Assembly: GCF_014649955.1 (NCBI RefSeq)
Contig: NZ_BMUA01000015.1
Span: 62,001-126,000, forward strand
Reading direction: 5' to 3'
Length of the DNA: 64,000 nucleotides
Source of the DNA: Streptomyces violascens
GTDB lineage: Bacteria; Actinomycetota; Actinomycetes; Streptomycetales; Streptomycetaceae
Shown here: piece by piece, positions 51,421 through 60,791 of the stretch
Layout: each line of letters opens with the position of its first letter
Position numbering within the stretch: position 1 is the first letter of the stretch
The notes under the pieces: model-generated
What the model saw: only the letters and a program-made list of their open reading frames with translations
Database searches by the model: none
What the model was told of the DNA's origin: nothing
Translations under genes and position numbers: made by a program

Positions 51421-52587
51421 TCACGGCGGGCCCGAGCCGCCCAGCCAGCTCGCGCCGTACACCGCCGAGCCGAGCGCGAGGACGGCGACCACCGGCACCG
51501 CCCGCGCCGCCCGCACCCGGGACAGCGCCAGCGCCACCGGGAGCAGCAGCGGGAAGGCGGGCAGGAGCAGGCGGGGCTTGGAGCCGAAGTAGCCCGATGA
51601 GCAGAGCGCCAACGCCATCACGATGCCGGTGTAGACGAGCAGCGCGAGCGGCTGGCGCTGCCGCACACACGCCCAGTACGCCCAGAGCGCGAGCGCCGTG
51701 CCCGCGATCAGGCCGATCCCGGCGAGCACGACGGGCCAGCCGCCGAGGTGGGCCACGATGAACTTCCCGTACGCCAGGCCCCCGTCGAAGCCGTTGCCCC
51801 ATTCGGCCTGGACGTCGAGATAGGCCAGCGGGCTGCCCCGGCGCAGGCCCACCCACAGGATGTAGCCCGCCGCGCCCAGCGGGGCGATCACCGCGCCGGC
51901 CAGCATCCGGGCCCCGATGTGCCGGGTGCGCCGCGCCTCGACCGCGGCCCCCGCCCACAGCGCGGCCGCGACCGCGAGCCCCACCGGGCGGGTGAGCCCC
52001 GCGAGCGACGCGAGGAGTCCGGCCTCGATCCAGCGGTGCCCAAGGACGGCGTACAGCGCCCACGCGGCGAGCGCGACGAAGAGGGCCTCGCTGTACGCCA
52101 TCGACTCGACGATCCCGACCGGCATCGCCGCCCACAGCGTCACCAGGAGGAGCCCCGCCCGATGACCGTAGAGCCGATGGCCCATCAGGTACATGCCCCA
52201 GGCGCCGGCGATCCCCGCGAGGCCGCTGATCAGCAGACCCGCGTCGCCCGGGCCGAGCGGGCTCACCGCGGCGACCGCCTGCTCCAGCCAGGGGAGCAGC
52301 GGGAAGAACGCCATGTCGGACAGGACCCGCCCGTCCGGCGCGGTCAGCGTGAAGTCGTACCCCGACTCGGCGACCCGCACGTACCAGAGCGAGTCCCAGC
52401 GCGCGGAGAGCAGCTCGTGGGCGTCGGTGTCGTTGGCGCGGGACCAGAGGGCGAGGACCACCAGGCCGAGCGCGCGGACCGCCGCGAAGGCCGCGACCGC
52501 CGCCCAGGCCCGCCGTAACGCGGGTGCCTGTGCCAGGGAACCGTCGGCCGGTTCGTCGTGACCGGTTCGGCCGGGCCCCACGCGCAT
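51421..52587 (-). CDS. PIG-V-like membrane mannosyltransferase
   Basis: 388 residues with 8-10 membrane segments. The first external loop has RWDSLWYVRVAESGYDF, matching the W-D-x-x-Y-x-x-I-A-x-x-G-Y acidic motif of PIG-V/GT-C enzymes, followed by MAFFPLLPWLEQ. These enzymes use polyprenyl-phosphate-mannose on the outer face of the membrane; actinobacterial members act on glycolipids or proteins. Start: GTG-like ATG 52585-52587. Monocistronic; 287 bases separate it from ssgG. Confidence 0.8.
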   Translation of the reverse strand: MRVGPGRTGHDEPADGSLAQAPALRRAWAAVAAFAAVRALGLVVLALWSRANDTDAHELLSARWDSLWYVRVAESGYDFTLTAPDGRVLSDMAFFPLLPWLEQAVAAVSPLGPGDAGLLISGLAGIAGAWGMYLMGHRLYGHRAGLLLVTLWAAMPVGIVESMAYSEALFVALAAWALYAVLGHRWIEAGLLASLAGLTRPVGLAVAAALWAGAAVEARRTRHIGARMLAGAVIAPLGAAGYILWVGLRRGSPLAYLDVQAEWGNGFDGGLAYGKFIVAHLGGWPVVLAGIGLIAGTALALWAYWACVRQRQPLALLVYTGIVMALALCSSGYFGSKPRLLLPAFPLLLPVALALSRVRAARAVPVVAVLALGSAVYGASWLGGSGPP

Positions 52588-52645
52588 TGCTCACTCACTT
52601 TCCTGACCGGCCGGGCCGGGTGCACCAGTTCGATCCGCCACGACT

Positions 52646-52819
52646 CTACGCACTGGTAGGACCCGCGGCGCGGCCCGCTCCCTGGCCGCCCGCGCCGCGC
52701 CGCCGTCGCCCGTACGCAGGCTTCCTCCGCGGCTTCTTCCTACGGGCCGGGGGTTCTTCGTTAATGTCCTCCTGGGACAAGCGGAAGCGGCCGGTCGGCG
52801 TCAGGGCCGGGCGGCGCAC
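52646..52819 (-). CDS. Possible small basic protein, 57 aa
   Basis: GTG 52817-52819 opens a frame whose product has a short acidic patch (SQEDINEEPP) followed by a strongly basic region (ARRKKPRRKPAYGRRRR) and a Gly/Ala tail. It could bind nucleic acid. AT-rich codons (ATT AAC GAA GAA) in the middle are unusual for chance frames here. No strong ribosome binding site. Uncertain as a gene. Confidence 0.35.
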   Translation of the reverse strand: MRRPALTPTGRFRLSQEDINEEPPARRKKPRRKPAYGRRRRGAGGQGAGRAAGPTSA

Positions 52820-52863
52820 CGCGGCAGAGATCAAGTGTGCTGGATCGGAACGGAGTTGGGGAC

Positions 52864-54264
52864 ATGGCGACGGTTCCTCCTGACGGCGGCGGGAGCGTAG
52901 CCCGGGAAGGGTATTACCCGGACCCCTCCATTCCCGGATATGTCCGGTACTGGAACGGGGTCTCCTGGGTGCCCGGCACGAGCCGGCCCGCCCCCGCCGC
53001 GGGTGAGGCGCAGCCCACCCCGCCGCCGGGCGCCGCCCCCGCGCCGGCCCCCTCCCTCGCGTCCGCGCCGCCGGTCGGTCCGGCGCCCGCCGAGGAGACG
53101 GGCCCGGTCTTCCTCGACGAGCCCGAGGCCTCGCCCCCGCCCGCCGCGCAGGGCCAGGGCGCCCGGCCGCAGCCCGCCTGGCACGCGGACGCCACCCACC
53201 AGTCCGGCTTCGGCGGCGAACAGGACCGCCGGGTCTCCTGGGGCCGACCGGTCGATCCGCGCGGCCTGCCCGAGGCGGCCGACCCGCGCCGCCTCCCCGA
53301 CCCCCGGCGGCCCGAACCCGTACAGCCGACGCCGCCACCGGCACCCGCGCGGCCCGGCGGCTCGGTGCCGCAGCAGCAGTCCGGGCGGCTCGAGGGGGCG
53401 ATGCCGCCCGCCGCCGTCGAACCGCCGCCCGCGCGGCCCCAACTGCCCGCCCCGGCCGACCCGGTCCGCCCGGCGACGCCGCCCGGCCGCGCGGACGGCG
53501 CCTACGCCGCGCCCGCCCAGGCGCAGCCGCCGCAGCTGCCGCCCGCCCGGCTCATGCAGCCGGGCGCCGCGCAGCCCGCTCCCGTACCGCCGCACCCCGC
53601 GCAGCCGCACTCCGCCGTGCCCGGGTCGCCCATGACGGCGGGGCCCGGGGGAGGCGCCGCGTCCTGGGCGCAGCAGGTGCACCAGCTCGCCCAGCCCGAA
53701 CCGCAGGCAAACCAACCGGTCGTGCCGTGGAAGCCCCCGGTCGCCGACCCGTTCCTCCAGGCCGCCCAGGCCCAGGCCTCGGCCAGGCCCGCCGGGCTCG
53801 GCAGGCGCCTGACCGCGCGGCTCGTCGACACCGTGCTGCTCGGCGGCGCCGTCGCGGGTCTCGCCGTGCCGCTGCTCCCGGGCGTCACCGACCACATCCA
53901 GAACAAGATCGATGCGGCGAAGCTGTCGGGCAAGACGGTCACCGTCTACCTCCTCGACGGCACGACCGCGGGCTTCCTCGGCATCGTGCTCGGCGCCTTC
54001 CTCGCCCTCGGCCTGCTGTACGAGGCGTTGCCCACGGCCAAGTGGGGCCGCACGCTCGGCAAGAAGCTGTGCGGGGTGCAGGTGCGTGGCATCGAGTCGT
54101 ACGAGCCGCCGACGTTCGGTCAGGCCGCGCGCCGCTGGCTGGTCTACGGGGTGCTCGGGCTGCTCGCGGTGGGCGTGGTCAACGTGGCGTGGTGCCTGTT
54201 CGACCGTCCGTGGCGCCAGTGCTGGCACGACAAGGCGGCCCGTACGTTCGTCGCGCAGGGCTGA
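52864..54264 (+). CDS. RDD-family membrane protein with DUF2510 and proline-rich linker
   Basis: 466 residues from ATG 52864 behind GGAGTTGGGGAC. The N-terminal DUF2510 motif is YYPDPSIPGYVRYWNGVSW. Residues about 45-310 are a Pro/Ala-rich linker. The C-terminal RDD domain (residues 318-466) has LGRRLTARLVDTVLLGG with the signature Arg and Asp residues, three membrane segments, WGRTLGKKLCGVQV and RQCWHDKAARTFV. Function of RDD proteins is mostly unknown; some transport ions or osmolytes. Confidence 0.85.
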   Translation: MATVPPDGGGSVAREGYYPDPSIPGYVRYWNGVSWVPGTSRPAPAAGEAQPTPPPGAAPAPAPSLASAPPVGPAPAEETGPVFLDEPEASPPPAAQGQGARPQPAWHADATHQSGFGGEQDRRVSWGRPVDPRGLPEAADPRRLPDPRRPEPVQPTPPPAPARPGGSVPQQQSGRLEGAMPPAAVEPPPARPQLPAPADPVRPATPPGRADGAYAAPAQAQPPQLPPARLMQPGAAQPAPVPPHPAQPHSAVPGSPMTAGPGGGAASWAQQVHQLAQPEPQANQPVVPWKPPVADPFLQAAQAQASARPAGLGRRLTARLVDTVLLGGAVAGLAVPLLPGVTDHIQNKIDAAKLSGKTVTVYLLDGTTAGFLGIVLGAFLALGLLYEALPTAKWGRTLGKKLCGVQVRGIESYEPPTFGQAARRWLVYGVLGLLAVGVVNVAWCLFDRPWRQCWHDKAARTFVAQG

Positions 54265-54319
54265 GAGCCTGTGTCTGAACCCCGCCCGGGCCTGCGGCCG
54301 GAGTTCAGACACAGGCTCT
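54264..54319. repeat. Perfect 17-bp inverted repeat between the RDD genes
   Basis: AGAGCCTGTGTCTGAAC (54264-54280) and GTTCAGACACAGGCTCT (54303-54319) are exact complements around a 22-base GC-rich loop. No U-tract. It starts at the last base of the first RDD gene. Possible terminator or a remnant of a mobile element end. Confidence 0.85.
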
Positions 54320-54404
54320 GAGGTCCGGCGCATTCCGCCCGCCCCGTCCCCCGAACGGCGTCCGTACCGTTGCGGGGGTCTCGCGCGCGCGGTGCACTAC
54401 CGGC

Positions 54405-55196
54405 ATGAGCACCGATCAGCCGCCGCCCGGTCAGCCGCCCGAGGACGATCCGTTCCTCAAGAAGCCGTCAGAGCCTCCGCAGAGCGGTTCTCCCTACGGC
54501 GGTTCGGGGCCGCCCCCCGGGGATTCGCCGTACGGCACGGGCCCGCCGCCCGGCGGCGCGGGCCCCTACGGCGCGCCGCCGCCCCCGGCCGGCTCGGGCG
54601 CGGGCGGTCCGTACGGCGGGCCGCCTCCCCCCGGTGGCGGATCGCCGTACGGCAGCGCCCCGCCACCGCCCTCCGACCCCTACGGGGGCGGGTACGGCGG
54701 TGTCGACCCGCTGGCCGGAATGCCGCCGCTCGCCGACTACGGCAAGCGGTTCCTGGCCCGGTTCATCGACTTCCTCATCATCGCGATCCCGCTCGGCCTG
54801 ATCGAGTGGGGGACCAGCAACCGGTTCGTCATCTCCACGGACAACAGCGACTCCGGCACCGACGTGGTCAGCAAGGCGTACTCCGGCAGCGGGCTGCTGT
54901 GGCTGCTGATCTCGCTCGTCGCCTACATCGGCTACGACACCCTGATGGTGTCCAAGTCCGGCCAGACGCTGGGCAAGAAGCTGCTGGGGCTGCGGGTCGC
55001 GATGCTCAACGACGGCAGTGTGCCCACCACCAACGCGGCGCTCGCCCGGGCCGCCGTGCTGTGGGCGCCGTTCGTGATCTGCTGCTACTGCCTGTGGGAC
55101 ATCATCCTGATCATCACGATCGTGGCGGACAAGCCGTACCGGCAGGGCTGGCACGACAAGGCCGGCAAGACGGTGGTGGTCTCAACCACGCAGTGA
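54405..55196 (+). CDS. RDD-family membrane protein with Gly/Pro/Tyr-rich N-terminus
   Basis: 263 residues from ATG 54405. Residues about 20-105 are SPYGGSGPPPGDSPYG-type repeats. The RDD domain (residues 108-263) begins YGKRFLARFIDFLIIAIPLGLIEWG, has GQTLGKKLLGLRV and ends QGWHDKAGKTVVV. Three membrane segments. Homologous to the neighbour at 52864-54264 over the RDD domain, with a different N-terminal linker: an old tandem duplication. Its 3' end overlaps the convergent gene 55182-55487 by 15 bases. Confidence 0.86.
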   Translation: MSTDQPPPGQPPEDDPFLKKPSEPPQSGSPYGGSGPPPGDSPYGTGPPPGGAGPYGAPPPPAGSGAGGPYGGPPPPGGGSPYGSAPPPPSDPYGGGYGGVDPLAGMPPLADYGKRFLARFIDFLIIAIPLGLIEWGTSNRFVISTDNSDSGTDVVSKAYSGSGLLWLLISLVAYIGYDTLMVSKSGQTLGKKLLGLRVAMLNDGSVPTTNAALARAAVLWAPFVICCYCLWDIILIITIVADKPYRQGWHDKAGKTVVVSTTQ

Positions 55197-55487
55197 GTGC
55201 TCGCGCTCGGGAACCCGCAGCGCGGCGGACGTCTCGACGACGGCCGCACGGTTCACCGGTGCCGCACCAGCGGCCAGGACCGTGCGGTCGTCGGCGTTGG
55301 CGCGCGTCCGGCGGGGCAGCGGCATGGGGACGGTGACGGCGACGAGCAGGCCGAGCAGGAGCGCCGCGAGCACGATGACGGCCACGCCGACCCCGGACTC
55401 GGTGCGCGAGAGCAGCAGCATGGCGACGGTCGAGAAGACGACGGTGGCCGAACCGTAGGAGAGCTGTGCGGCAGTGGGACGCGGCAT
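55182..55487 (-). CDS. Small membrane protein
   Basis: 101 residues from ATG 55485-55487, with GAGGACGGA upstream; ATG 55505 is an alternative. Two membrane segments: SYGSATVVFSTVAMLLL and VGVAVIVLAALLLGLLVAVTV, the rest a basic, Ala-rich cytoplasmic tail. No family recognised. Convergent and slightly overlapping with the RDD gene; divergent from the protease gene. Confidence 0.7.
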   Translation of the reverse strand: MPRPTAAQLSYGSATVVFSTVAMLLLSRTESGVGVAVIVLAALLLGLLVAVTVPMPLPRRTRANADDRTVLAAGAAPVNRAAVVETSAALRVPEREHSLRG

Positions 55488-55907
55488 GGCGTTATCCGTC
55501 CTCATGGTTCGGATAGGGGTGGGCCTCTCAACCGTTCTCAACCGGCGGACCTGGCAGCCGGATCGCACTGTCAAGCGACTCTACGACGGTCCATGCCCGA
55601 GCGGAACTGTTGGTAAGCGTGACCTAACCCACGGTGCCGGTGCACAGGGGGCGCACGGAGTCATTCGGCGAGCTGGCGCCGTCCGAATGGCGAGACGTGC
55701 GCACCGGTTGTCCCGGTCTGTTAGCACAACTGTCATGTTCGGATAGCGGAACTGGCCTTCTGCATAATGTACTTGGCACGAACAAGTCAAGATCTGTCTT
55801 TTCTTTGGTAACTCCGGTCCAATGTGGTCACTTGAGACGCGTGTCGCGCACCGGAACCAGCCCCTCACCCCCCGGTTCCTGCCGGCCGCGGGGGAGGAAA
55901 ACATCAA
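55488..55907. promoter_or_regulatory. Upstream region of the M6 protease gene
   Basis: The 420 bases contain no supported gene. The section 55715-55830 is AT-rich and probably holds the protease promoter (CATAAT at 55763-55768 is a -10 candidate). ACTTG and CAAGT (55771-55787) form an inverted repeat with a seven-base spacer just downstream, a possible operator. GGGGAGGAAA before the GTG at 55908 is a strong ribosome binding site. Confidence 0.5.
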
Positions 55908-58298
55908 GTGACCAGCAGCAGGAAGGCGGCAAGAGCCGCTGCCGTGCTCGTGGCTCTCGCCACGGCCGGCGCCACGGGCTCGGCATACGCCACGGCCCAG
56001 GCGGACTCGAAGGCTCCGGCACCCGTCGTCCGCCAAGACCCGTCCACGGCCAAGGGTCAGGAGCACAACCTCAAGGGCCCGTTCAGCGACCAGCAGGCCC
56101 AGCAGCGCCAGGCGGCGCTGGAGCAGGTCATCTCCGGCAAGAAGAAGGTCGAGAAGAAGGACGGCTCCGACGTCGTCAAGCTCGACGACAACAAGTACGT
56201 CGAGCTCGGCCGGCAGAAGACCGACAAGATCTTCACGATCCTGGTGGACTTCGGCGACCAGGTCGACAACACCACGATGTACGACCCCGACGGCCCGACA
56301 GGCCCCAAGCCGCCGCAGCCGAAGTACGGGGGCACCCCCGGCCCGGCGCACAACCAGATAGCCAAGCCCGACCGGGCGAAGGACAACTCCACGGCCTGGC
56401 AGGCCGACTACAACCAGAAGCACTACCAGGACCTGTACTTCGGTACGGGCAAGGGCGTCAACTCGCTGAAGACGTACTACGAGAAGACCTCCTCGGGGCG
56501 CTACTCGGTCGACGGCCAGGTCACCGACTGGGTCAAGATCCCGTACAACGAGGCCCGTTACGGCTCCAACTACTGCGGCCAGACCAACTGCGCCAACGTG
56601 TGGGACGCCGTGCGCGACGGCGTGAACGCCTGGGTCGCCGACCAGAAGGCCAAGGGCCAGACGGACGCGCAGATCAAGGAGACCCTGGCTCAGTACGACC
56701 AGTGGGACCGCAACGACTACAACAACAACGGCAACTTCAACGAGCCCGACGGCTACATCGACCACTTCCAGATCGTGCACGCCGGCGAGGACGAGTCGGC
56801 GGGCGGCGGCGCCCAGGGCACCAACGCCCTGTGGGCCCACCGCTGGTACGCGTACGGCACGGACGCGGGCAAGACCGGCCCGGCGAACAACAAGGCCGGC
56901 GGCACGCAGATCGGTGACACCGGGATGTGGGTCGGCGACTACACGATGCAGCCGGAGAACGGCGGCCTCGGTGTCTTCGCCCACGAGTACGGCCACGACC
57001 TCGGTCTGCCGGACCTCTACGACACCACCAACACCGCCGAGAACTCGGTCGGTTTCTGGTCGCTGATGTCGGCGGGCTCCTGGCTCGGCACCGGCAAGGA
57101 CTCCATCGGGGACATGCCCGGCGACATGACCGCCTGGGACAAGCTCCAGCTCGGCTGGCTCAACGCCGAGACGGTGAAGGCCGGTACGGACAAGACGGTC
57201 AAGCTGGGTGTCTCCGAGTACAACACCAACGACAAGCAGGCGCTTGTCGTGGAGCTGCCCAAGAAGGAAGTCACCACCACCGTCGTGAAGCCCGCCGAGG
57301 GCTCCAAGCAGTGGTGGAGCGGCATGGGTGACAACCTCAACAACACCCTGACCCGCAGCCTCGACCTGACCGGCAAGTCCAAGGCGTCCCTGGACCTCTC
57401 GGGCTGGTGGGACATCGAGAAGGACTACGACTTCCTGTACACCGAGGTCTCCACGGACAACGGCGCCAGCTGGAACGCGATCGACGGCACCGCCGACGGC
57501 AAGGCCATCACCCGCGACTCCAGCGACAAGCCGGCCCTGACCGACGCCTCGGGCGCGTACAAGAAGCTGTCGTTCCCGCTCGACAAGTACGCGGGCCAGA
57601 AGATCCAGCTCCGCTTCCGCTACCAGACGGACGGCGGCGCGGGCGGCAAGGGCTTCACGGCCGACGCGATCACCGTCACCGCTGACGGCGCGGCCGTCGT
57701 GACCGACGGCGCCGAGGGCGACGACAACGGCTGGACGGCGAAGAACTTCACCCGCATCGGCGAGTCGTTCACCAACGACTACCCGCAGTACTACATCGCG
57801 GAGAACCGCCAGTACGTCTCGTTCGACCAGACCCTCAAGACCGGCCCGTACAACTTCGGCTTCTCGGGCACCCGTCCCAGCTGGGTCGAGCACTACCCGT
57901 ACCAGAAGGGCCTGCTCATCTGGCTCTGGGACACCTCGCAGAAGGACAACAACGTCTCGGCCCACCCGGGCCAGGGTCTGATCCTGCCGGTCGACGCGCA
58001 CGCCAAGCCCCTCAAGTGGGCCGACGGCACGATGCTCCGCAACAAGGTCCAGCCCTTCGACGCGCCCTTCAGCTGGTACCCGACGGACAGCTTCACGCTG
58101 CACAAGGCGGACGTCGCCACGAAGATCAACTCCCAGATGGGCGTGCCGATCTTCGACGACCACCACGGCACCTACTGGTACGCCGAGAACCCGACCGGGA
58201 GCGTCAAGGTTCCTGACACCAAGACCCGGATCTCGATCGTCAACCAGCCGCTGGACGGCTCGACGGTCACCGTGAAGGTCGGCTCCTCGATCAAGTAA
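55908..58298 (+). CDS. Secreted immune-inhibitor-A-like M6 metalloprotease
   Basis: 796 residues. Signal peptide MTSSRKAARAAAVLVALATAG..., cleavage near YATAQA (about residue 28), then a pro-region of about 80 residues. The catalytic zinc site is HEYGHDLGLPD in VFAHEYGHDLGLPDLYDT. The C-terminal half has immune inhibitor A/MAM-like beta domains (DISGWWDIEKDYDFLY-type LDLSGWWDIEKDYDFLY, RFRYQTDGGAGGKGF). It degrades extracellular proteins; in Bacillus the homologue cleaves host antibacterial peptides. Start: GTG 55908. A strong hairpin terminator follows. Confidence 0.92.
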   Translation: MTSSRKAARAAAVLVALATAGATGSAYATAQADSKAPAPVVRQDPSTAKGQEHNLKGPFSDQQAQQRQAALEQVISGKKKVEKKDGSDVVKLDDNKYVELGRQKTDKIFTILVDFGDQVDNTTMYDPDGPTGPKPPQPKYGGTPGPAHNQIAKPDRAKDNSTAWQADYNQKHYQDLYFGTGKGVNSLKTYYEKTSSGRYSVDGQVTDWVKIPYNEARYGSNYCGQTNCANVWDAVRDGVNAWVADQKAKGQTDAQIKETLAQYDQWDRNDYNNNGNFNEPDGYIDHFQIVHAGEDESAGGGAQGTNALWAHRWYAYGTDAGKTGPANNKAGGTQIGDTGMWVGDYTMQPENGGLGVFAHEYGHDLGLPDLYDTTNTAENSVGFWSLMSAGSWLGTGKDSIGDMPGDMTAWDKLQLGWLNAETVKAGTDKTVKLGVSEYNTNDKQALVVELPKKEVTTTVVKPAEGSKQWWSGMGDNLNNTLTRSLDLTGKSKASLDLSGWWDIEKDYDFLYTEVSTDNGASWNAIDGTADGKAITRDSSDKPALTDASGAYKKLSFPLDKYAGQKIQLRFRYQTDGGAGGKGFTADAITVTADGAAVVTDGAEGDDNGWTAKNFTRIGESFTNDYPQYYIAENRQYVSFDQTLKTGPYNFGFSGTRPSWVEHYPYQKGLLIWLWDTSQKDNNVSAHPGQGLILPVDAHAKPLKWADGTMLRNKVQPFDAPFSWYPTDSFTLHKADVATKINSQMGVPIFDDHHGTYWYAENPTGSVKVPDTKTRISIVNQPLDGSTVTVKVGSSIK

Positions 58299-58323
58299 TT
58301 CTAAAAACCGCAGGTCAATCCAT

Positions 58324-58360
58324 GATCGGCCGTCGCCCTCTAGCGGGGCGGCGGCCGATC
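58324..58360 (+). terminator. Terminator of the M6 protease gene
   Basis: GATCGGCCGTCGCC pairs with GGGCGGCGGCCGATC with one bulge and is followed by GTGTTT, 26 bases after the stop. Confidence 0.85.
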
Positions 58361-58434
58361 GTGTTTAGGTGCGTCCTACGAGTCCTTATTGACAGCGGGT
58401 CCAACGCGTCGTCTTACAGGGGGAGTGGTCCGGC

Positions 58435-58734
58435 ATGCCCGGCGGAGGTTATTGCAAGCTGCCAGGGGGCAGCGTGGTCGTCGCGCTCACGCTGCCGAAC
58501 CCGGCAGCACCCGGCACGAACGTGCGCGTCCTGGTGCACGCCGTCAACCGAGCCCGCGCCCTGACCAGGCTGCGGAACCTCGGTCTGCGGGCGGTCTATC
58601 TGCGCGGCCAGACCGAGCCGCCGACGCTGGACGAGATCACCGCCGTCCTGCACCATCCGGACGGCCTGCTGTGGCGCACGGCCCCGGAGACGACGGAAGA
58701 GCTCTGGCACCCGATACGCGCCCTGCTCAGGTAG
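58435..58734 (+). CDS. Conserved hypothetical protein, 99 aa
   Basis: ATG 58435. The compact predicted alpha/beta sequence has VVVALTLPNPAAPGTNVRVLVHAVNRARALTRLRNLGLRAVYLRGQ followed by a Pro/Asp segment PPTLDEITAVLHHPDGLLWR and a helical end. No signal peptide. Position between the M6 protease and pncA matches a short conserved Streptomyces gene as remembered. Function unknown. Confidence 0.75.
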   Translation: MPGGGYCKLPGGSVVVALTLPNPAAPGTNVRVLVHAVNRARALTRLRNLGLRAVYLRGQTEPPTLDEITAVLHHPDGLLWRTAPETTEELWHPIRALLR

Positions 58735-58744
58735 CCGGCCCCCG

Positions 58745-59332
58745 CTAGACGACCGGCTTGCCCGACAGCTCGACCCCGGCCGCCCGCATCTCGTCGAGCG
58801 CCGACGAGGTGGTGTGCTCCGCCACCCCGGCCGTCAGGTCGAGCAGCACATGCGTGGCGAACCCGGCCCGCACCGCGTCGAGCGCGGTCGCCCGTACGCA
58901 GTGGTCGGTGGCGATGCCCACCACGTCCACCTCGGTGACCTGGTGGACCCGCAGCCAGTCGGCCAGCGAGACGCCGTTCTCGTCGAGCCCCTCGAAGCCG
59001 CTGTACGCGGCCGCGTACGCGCCCTTGTCGAAGACCGCGTCGATCGCCCCGCAGGCGACCGCCGGCGCGAAGTTCGGGTGGAAGCCCACGCCCTCCGTAC
59101 CGGCGACGCAGTGCGGCGGCCAGGAGTGCTCGAAGTCGGGGGCGTCCGAGAAGTGCGCGCCCGGGTCGATGTGGTGGTCACGGGTCGCCACCACATGGCG
59201 GTAGGCGGACCCGGCCGCCTGGCCCACCAGGTCGGTGATCGCGGCGGCGACGTCCGAGCCGCCCGCGACCGCGAGGGAGCCGCCCTCGCAGAAGTCGTTC
59301 TGGACGTCCACGACGATCAAGGCGCGGTGCAT
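58745..59332 (-). CDS. pncA: Nicotinamidase
   Basis: 195 residues from ATG 59330-59332. The catalytic triad Asp9 (VVDVQNDFC), Lys103 (VFDKGAY) and Cys145 (GIATDHCVRATALDA) is intact, with metal ligands Asp52, His54 and His60 in TRDHHIDPGAHF. It hydrolyses nicotinamide to nicotinate for NAD salvage in the cytoplasm. It lies 130 bases downstream of pncB on the same strand, so the two consecutive steps are likely co-expressed. Confidence 0.93.
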   Translation of the reverse strand: MHRALIVVDVQNDFCEGGSLAVAGGSDVAAAITDLVGQAAGSAYRHVVATRDHHIDPGAHFSDAPDFEHSWPPHCVAGTEGVGFHPNFAPAVACGAIDAVFDKGAYAAAYSGFEGLDENGVSLADWLRVHQVTEVDVVGIATDHCVRATALDAVRAGFATHVLLDLTAGVAEHTTSSALDEMRAAGVELSGKPVV

Positions 59333-59462
59333 GTCGGCTGTCCTTCGGTCTGCGGGCCCAGGGGGCTGTTCTTCGAGCGTAGAGACTTCGGTCGGCGCAC
59401 GGCAGGGGGCAAACGGGGGCGGAAGCCCTGCCGCACGCGGGAGCCGTACGGCTCGGATGTCC

Positions 59463-60791
59463 TCAGACGTACTCGGTCGGGATGACCGGCTCGCCGCGCG
59501 AGAGCTGGCTCGCGGACATCGGCAGCGCGGCCAGCGCGTCTATGTGCCGCTCGCGGGCGCTCTCCAGCGGCTCGCGGGCCACCACCGATCCGCCCTTGAC
59601 CAGCTCGACCAGGAGCTGGCGGTCGGCGAGCGAGGTCGGTACCACACCGGTGCCGATGACCTCGGCCTCGGCGATCCCGTACGCGTCCGAGCGGCGCGCG
59701 GCCCACTTGCGGCCGCCGATCGAGGTCTTCGCGCCGAGCGACTTCTTGGCGACGGGGATCAGCGGGGCCTTCGGGTCGGCGGACTGGGCGCGGGCGACCA
59801 GCTTGTAGACCATCGAGCAGGTCGGGTGCCCGGAGCCGGTGACCAGCTGCGTGCCGACCCCGTACGCGTCGACGGGGGCCGCCGCCAGCGAGGCGATGGC
59901 GTACTCGTCGAGGTCGGAGGTGACCACGATCTTGGTGTTGGTCGCGCCCAGCTCGTCGAGCTGCTGGCGCACCCGGTGGGCGACCAGGAGCAGGTCGCCG
60001 GAGTCGATGCGGACCGCGCCGAGCTCGGGCCCGGCGATCTCGACGGCGGTGCGCACGGCCTCGGCGACGTCGTACGTGTCGACCAGGAGGGTCGTGCCGC
60101 GCCCCAGCGAGTCGACCTGGGCCTGGAAGGCGTCCCGCTCGCTGTCGTGGAGCAGGGTGAAGGCGTGCGCGCTGGTGCCGACGGTCGGGATGCCGTAGCG
60201 GAAGCCCGCCGCCAGGTCCGAGGTGGAGCTGAAGCCGCCCACGTAGGCGGCCCGCGAGGAGGCGACCGCGGACAGCTCGTGGGTGCGGCGCGCGCCCATC
60301 TCGATGAGCGGGCGCCCGCCGGCCGCGGCCGACATCCGCGAGGCCGCCGCCGCGATCGCCGAGTCGTGGTTGAGGATCGAAAGGATCACGGTTTCGAGCA
60401 GCACGCACTCGGCGAAGGAGCCCTCGACGCGCAGGACCGGCGAGCCCGGGAAGTAGACCTCGCCCTCGGGGTAGCCCCAGATGTCGCCGCTGAAGCGGTA
60501 GGAGGAGAGCCAGTGCAGGGTGGGCTCGTCCACGATCTTGTTCTCGCGCAGGAAGCCGAGCACGCCCGCGTCGAAGCGGAAGTTCTCGACGGCGTCCAGG
60601 ACGCGCCCGGTACCGCCGACCACGCCGTACCGGCGGCCCTCGGGCAGACGGCGGGTGAAGACCTCGAAGACCGAGCGCCGCCCGGCCGTGCCGGCCTTCA
60701 GAGCGGCCTGGAGCATCGTGAACTCGTACTGGTCGGTGAAGAGCGCGGTCGACGGCACGTCCACCGGCAGCCCGAGGTCCGGGGCATTCAC
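59463..60791 (-). CDS. pncB: Nicotinate phosphoribosyltransferase
   Basis: 442 residues from GTG 60789-60791 behind GAGGTGG. Type II-like NAPRT: LFTDQYEFTMLQAALKAG at the N-terminus, EVFTRRLPEGRRYGVVGG, the active-site His region AFTLLHDSERDAF, VDTYDVAEAV, RIDSGDLLLVA and VTSDLDEYAI. It makes nicotinate mononucleotide from nicotinate and PRPP with ATP hydrolysis. The pncB promoter is probably TAGCAT on the minus strand at 60884-60879, giving a leader of about 85 bases. Divergent from clpS. Confidence 0.93.
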   Translation of the reverse strand: MNAPDLGLPVDVPSTALFTDQYEFTMLQAALKAGTAGRRSVFEVFTRRLPEGRRYGVVGGTGRVLDAVENFRFDAGVLGFLRENKIVDEPTLHWLSSYRFSGDIWGYPEGEVYFPGSPVLRVEGSFAECVLLETVILSILNHDSAIAAAASRMSAAAGGRPLIEMGARRTHELSAVASSRAAYVGGFSSTSDLAAGFRYGIPTVGTSAHAFTLLHDSERDAFQAQVDSLGRGTTLLVDTYDVAEAVRTAVEIAGPELGAVRIDSGDLLLVAHRVRQQLDELGATNTKIVVTSDLDEYAIASLAAAPVDAYGVGTQLVTGSGHPTCSMVYKLVARAQSADPKAPLIPVAKKSLGAKTSIGGRKWAARRSDAYGIAEAEVIGTGVVPTSLADRQLLVELVKGGSVVAREPLESARERHIDALAALPMSASQLSRGEPVIPTEYV

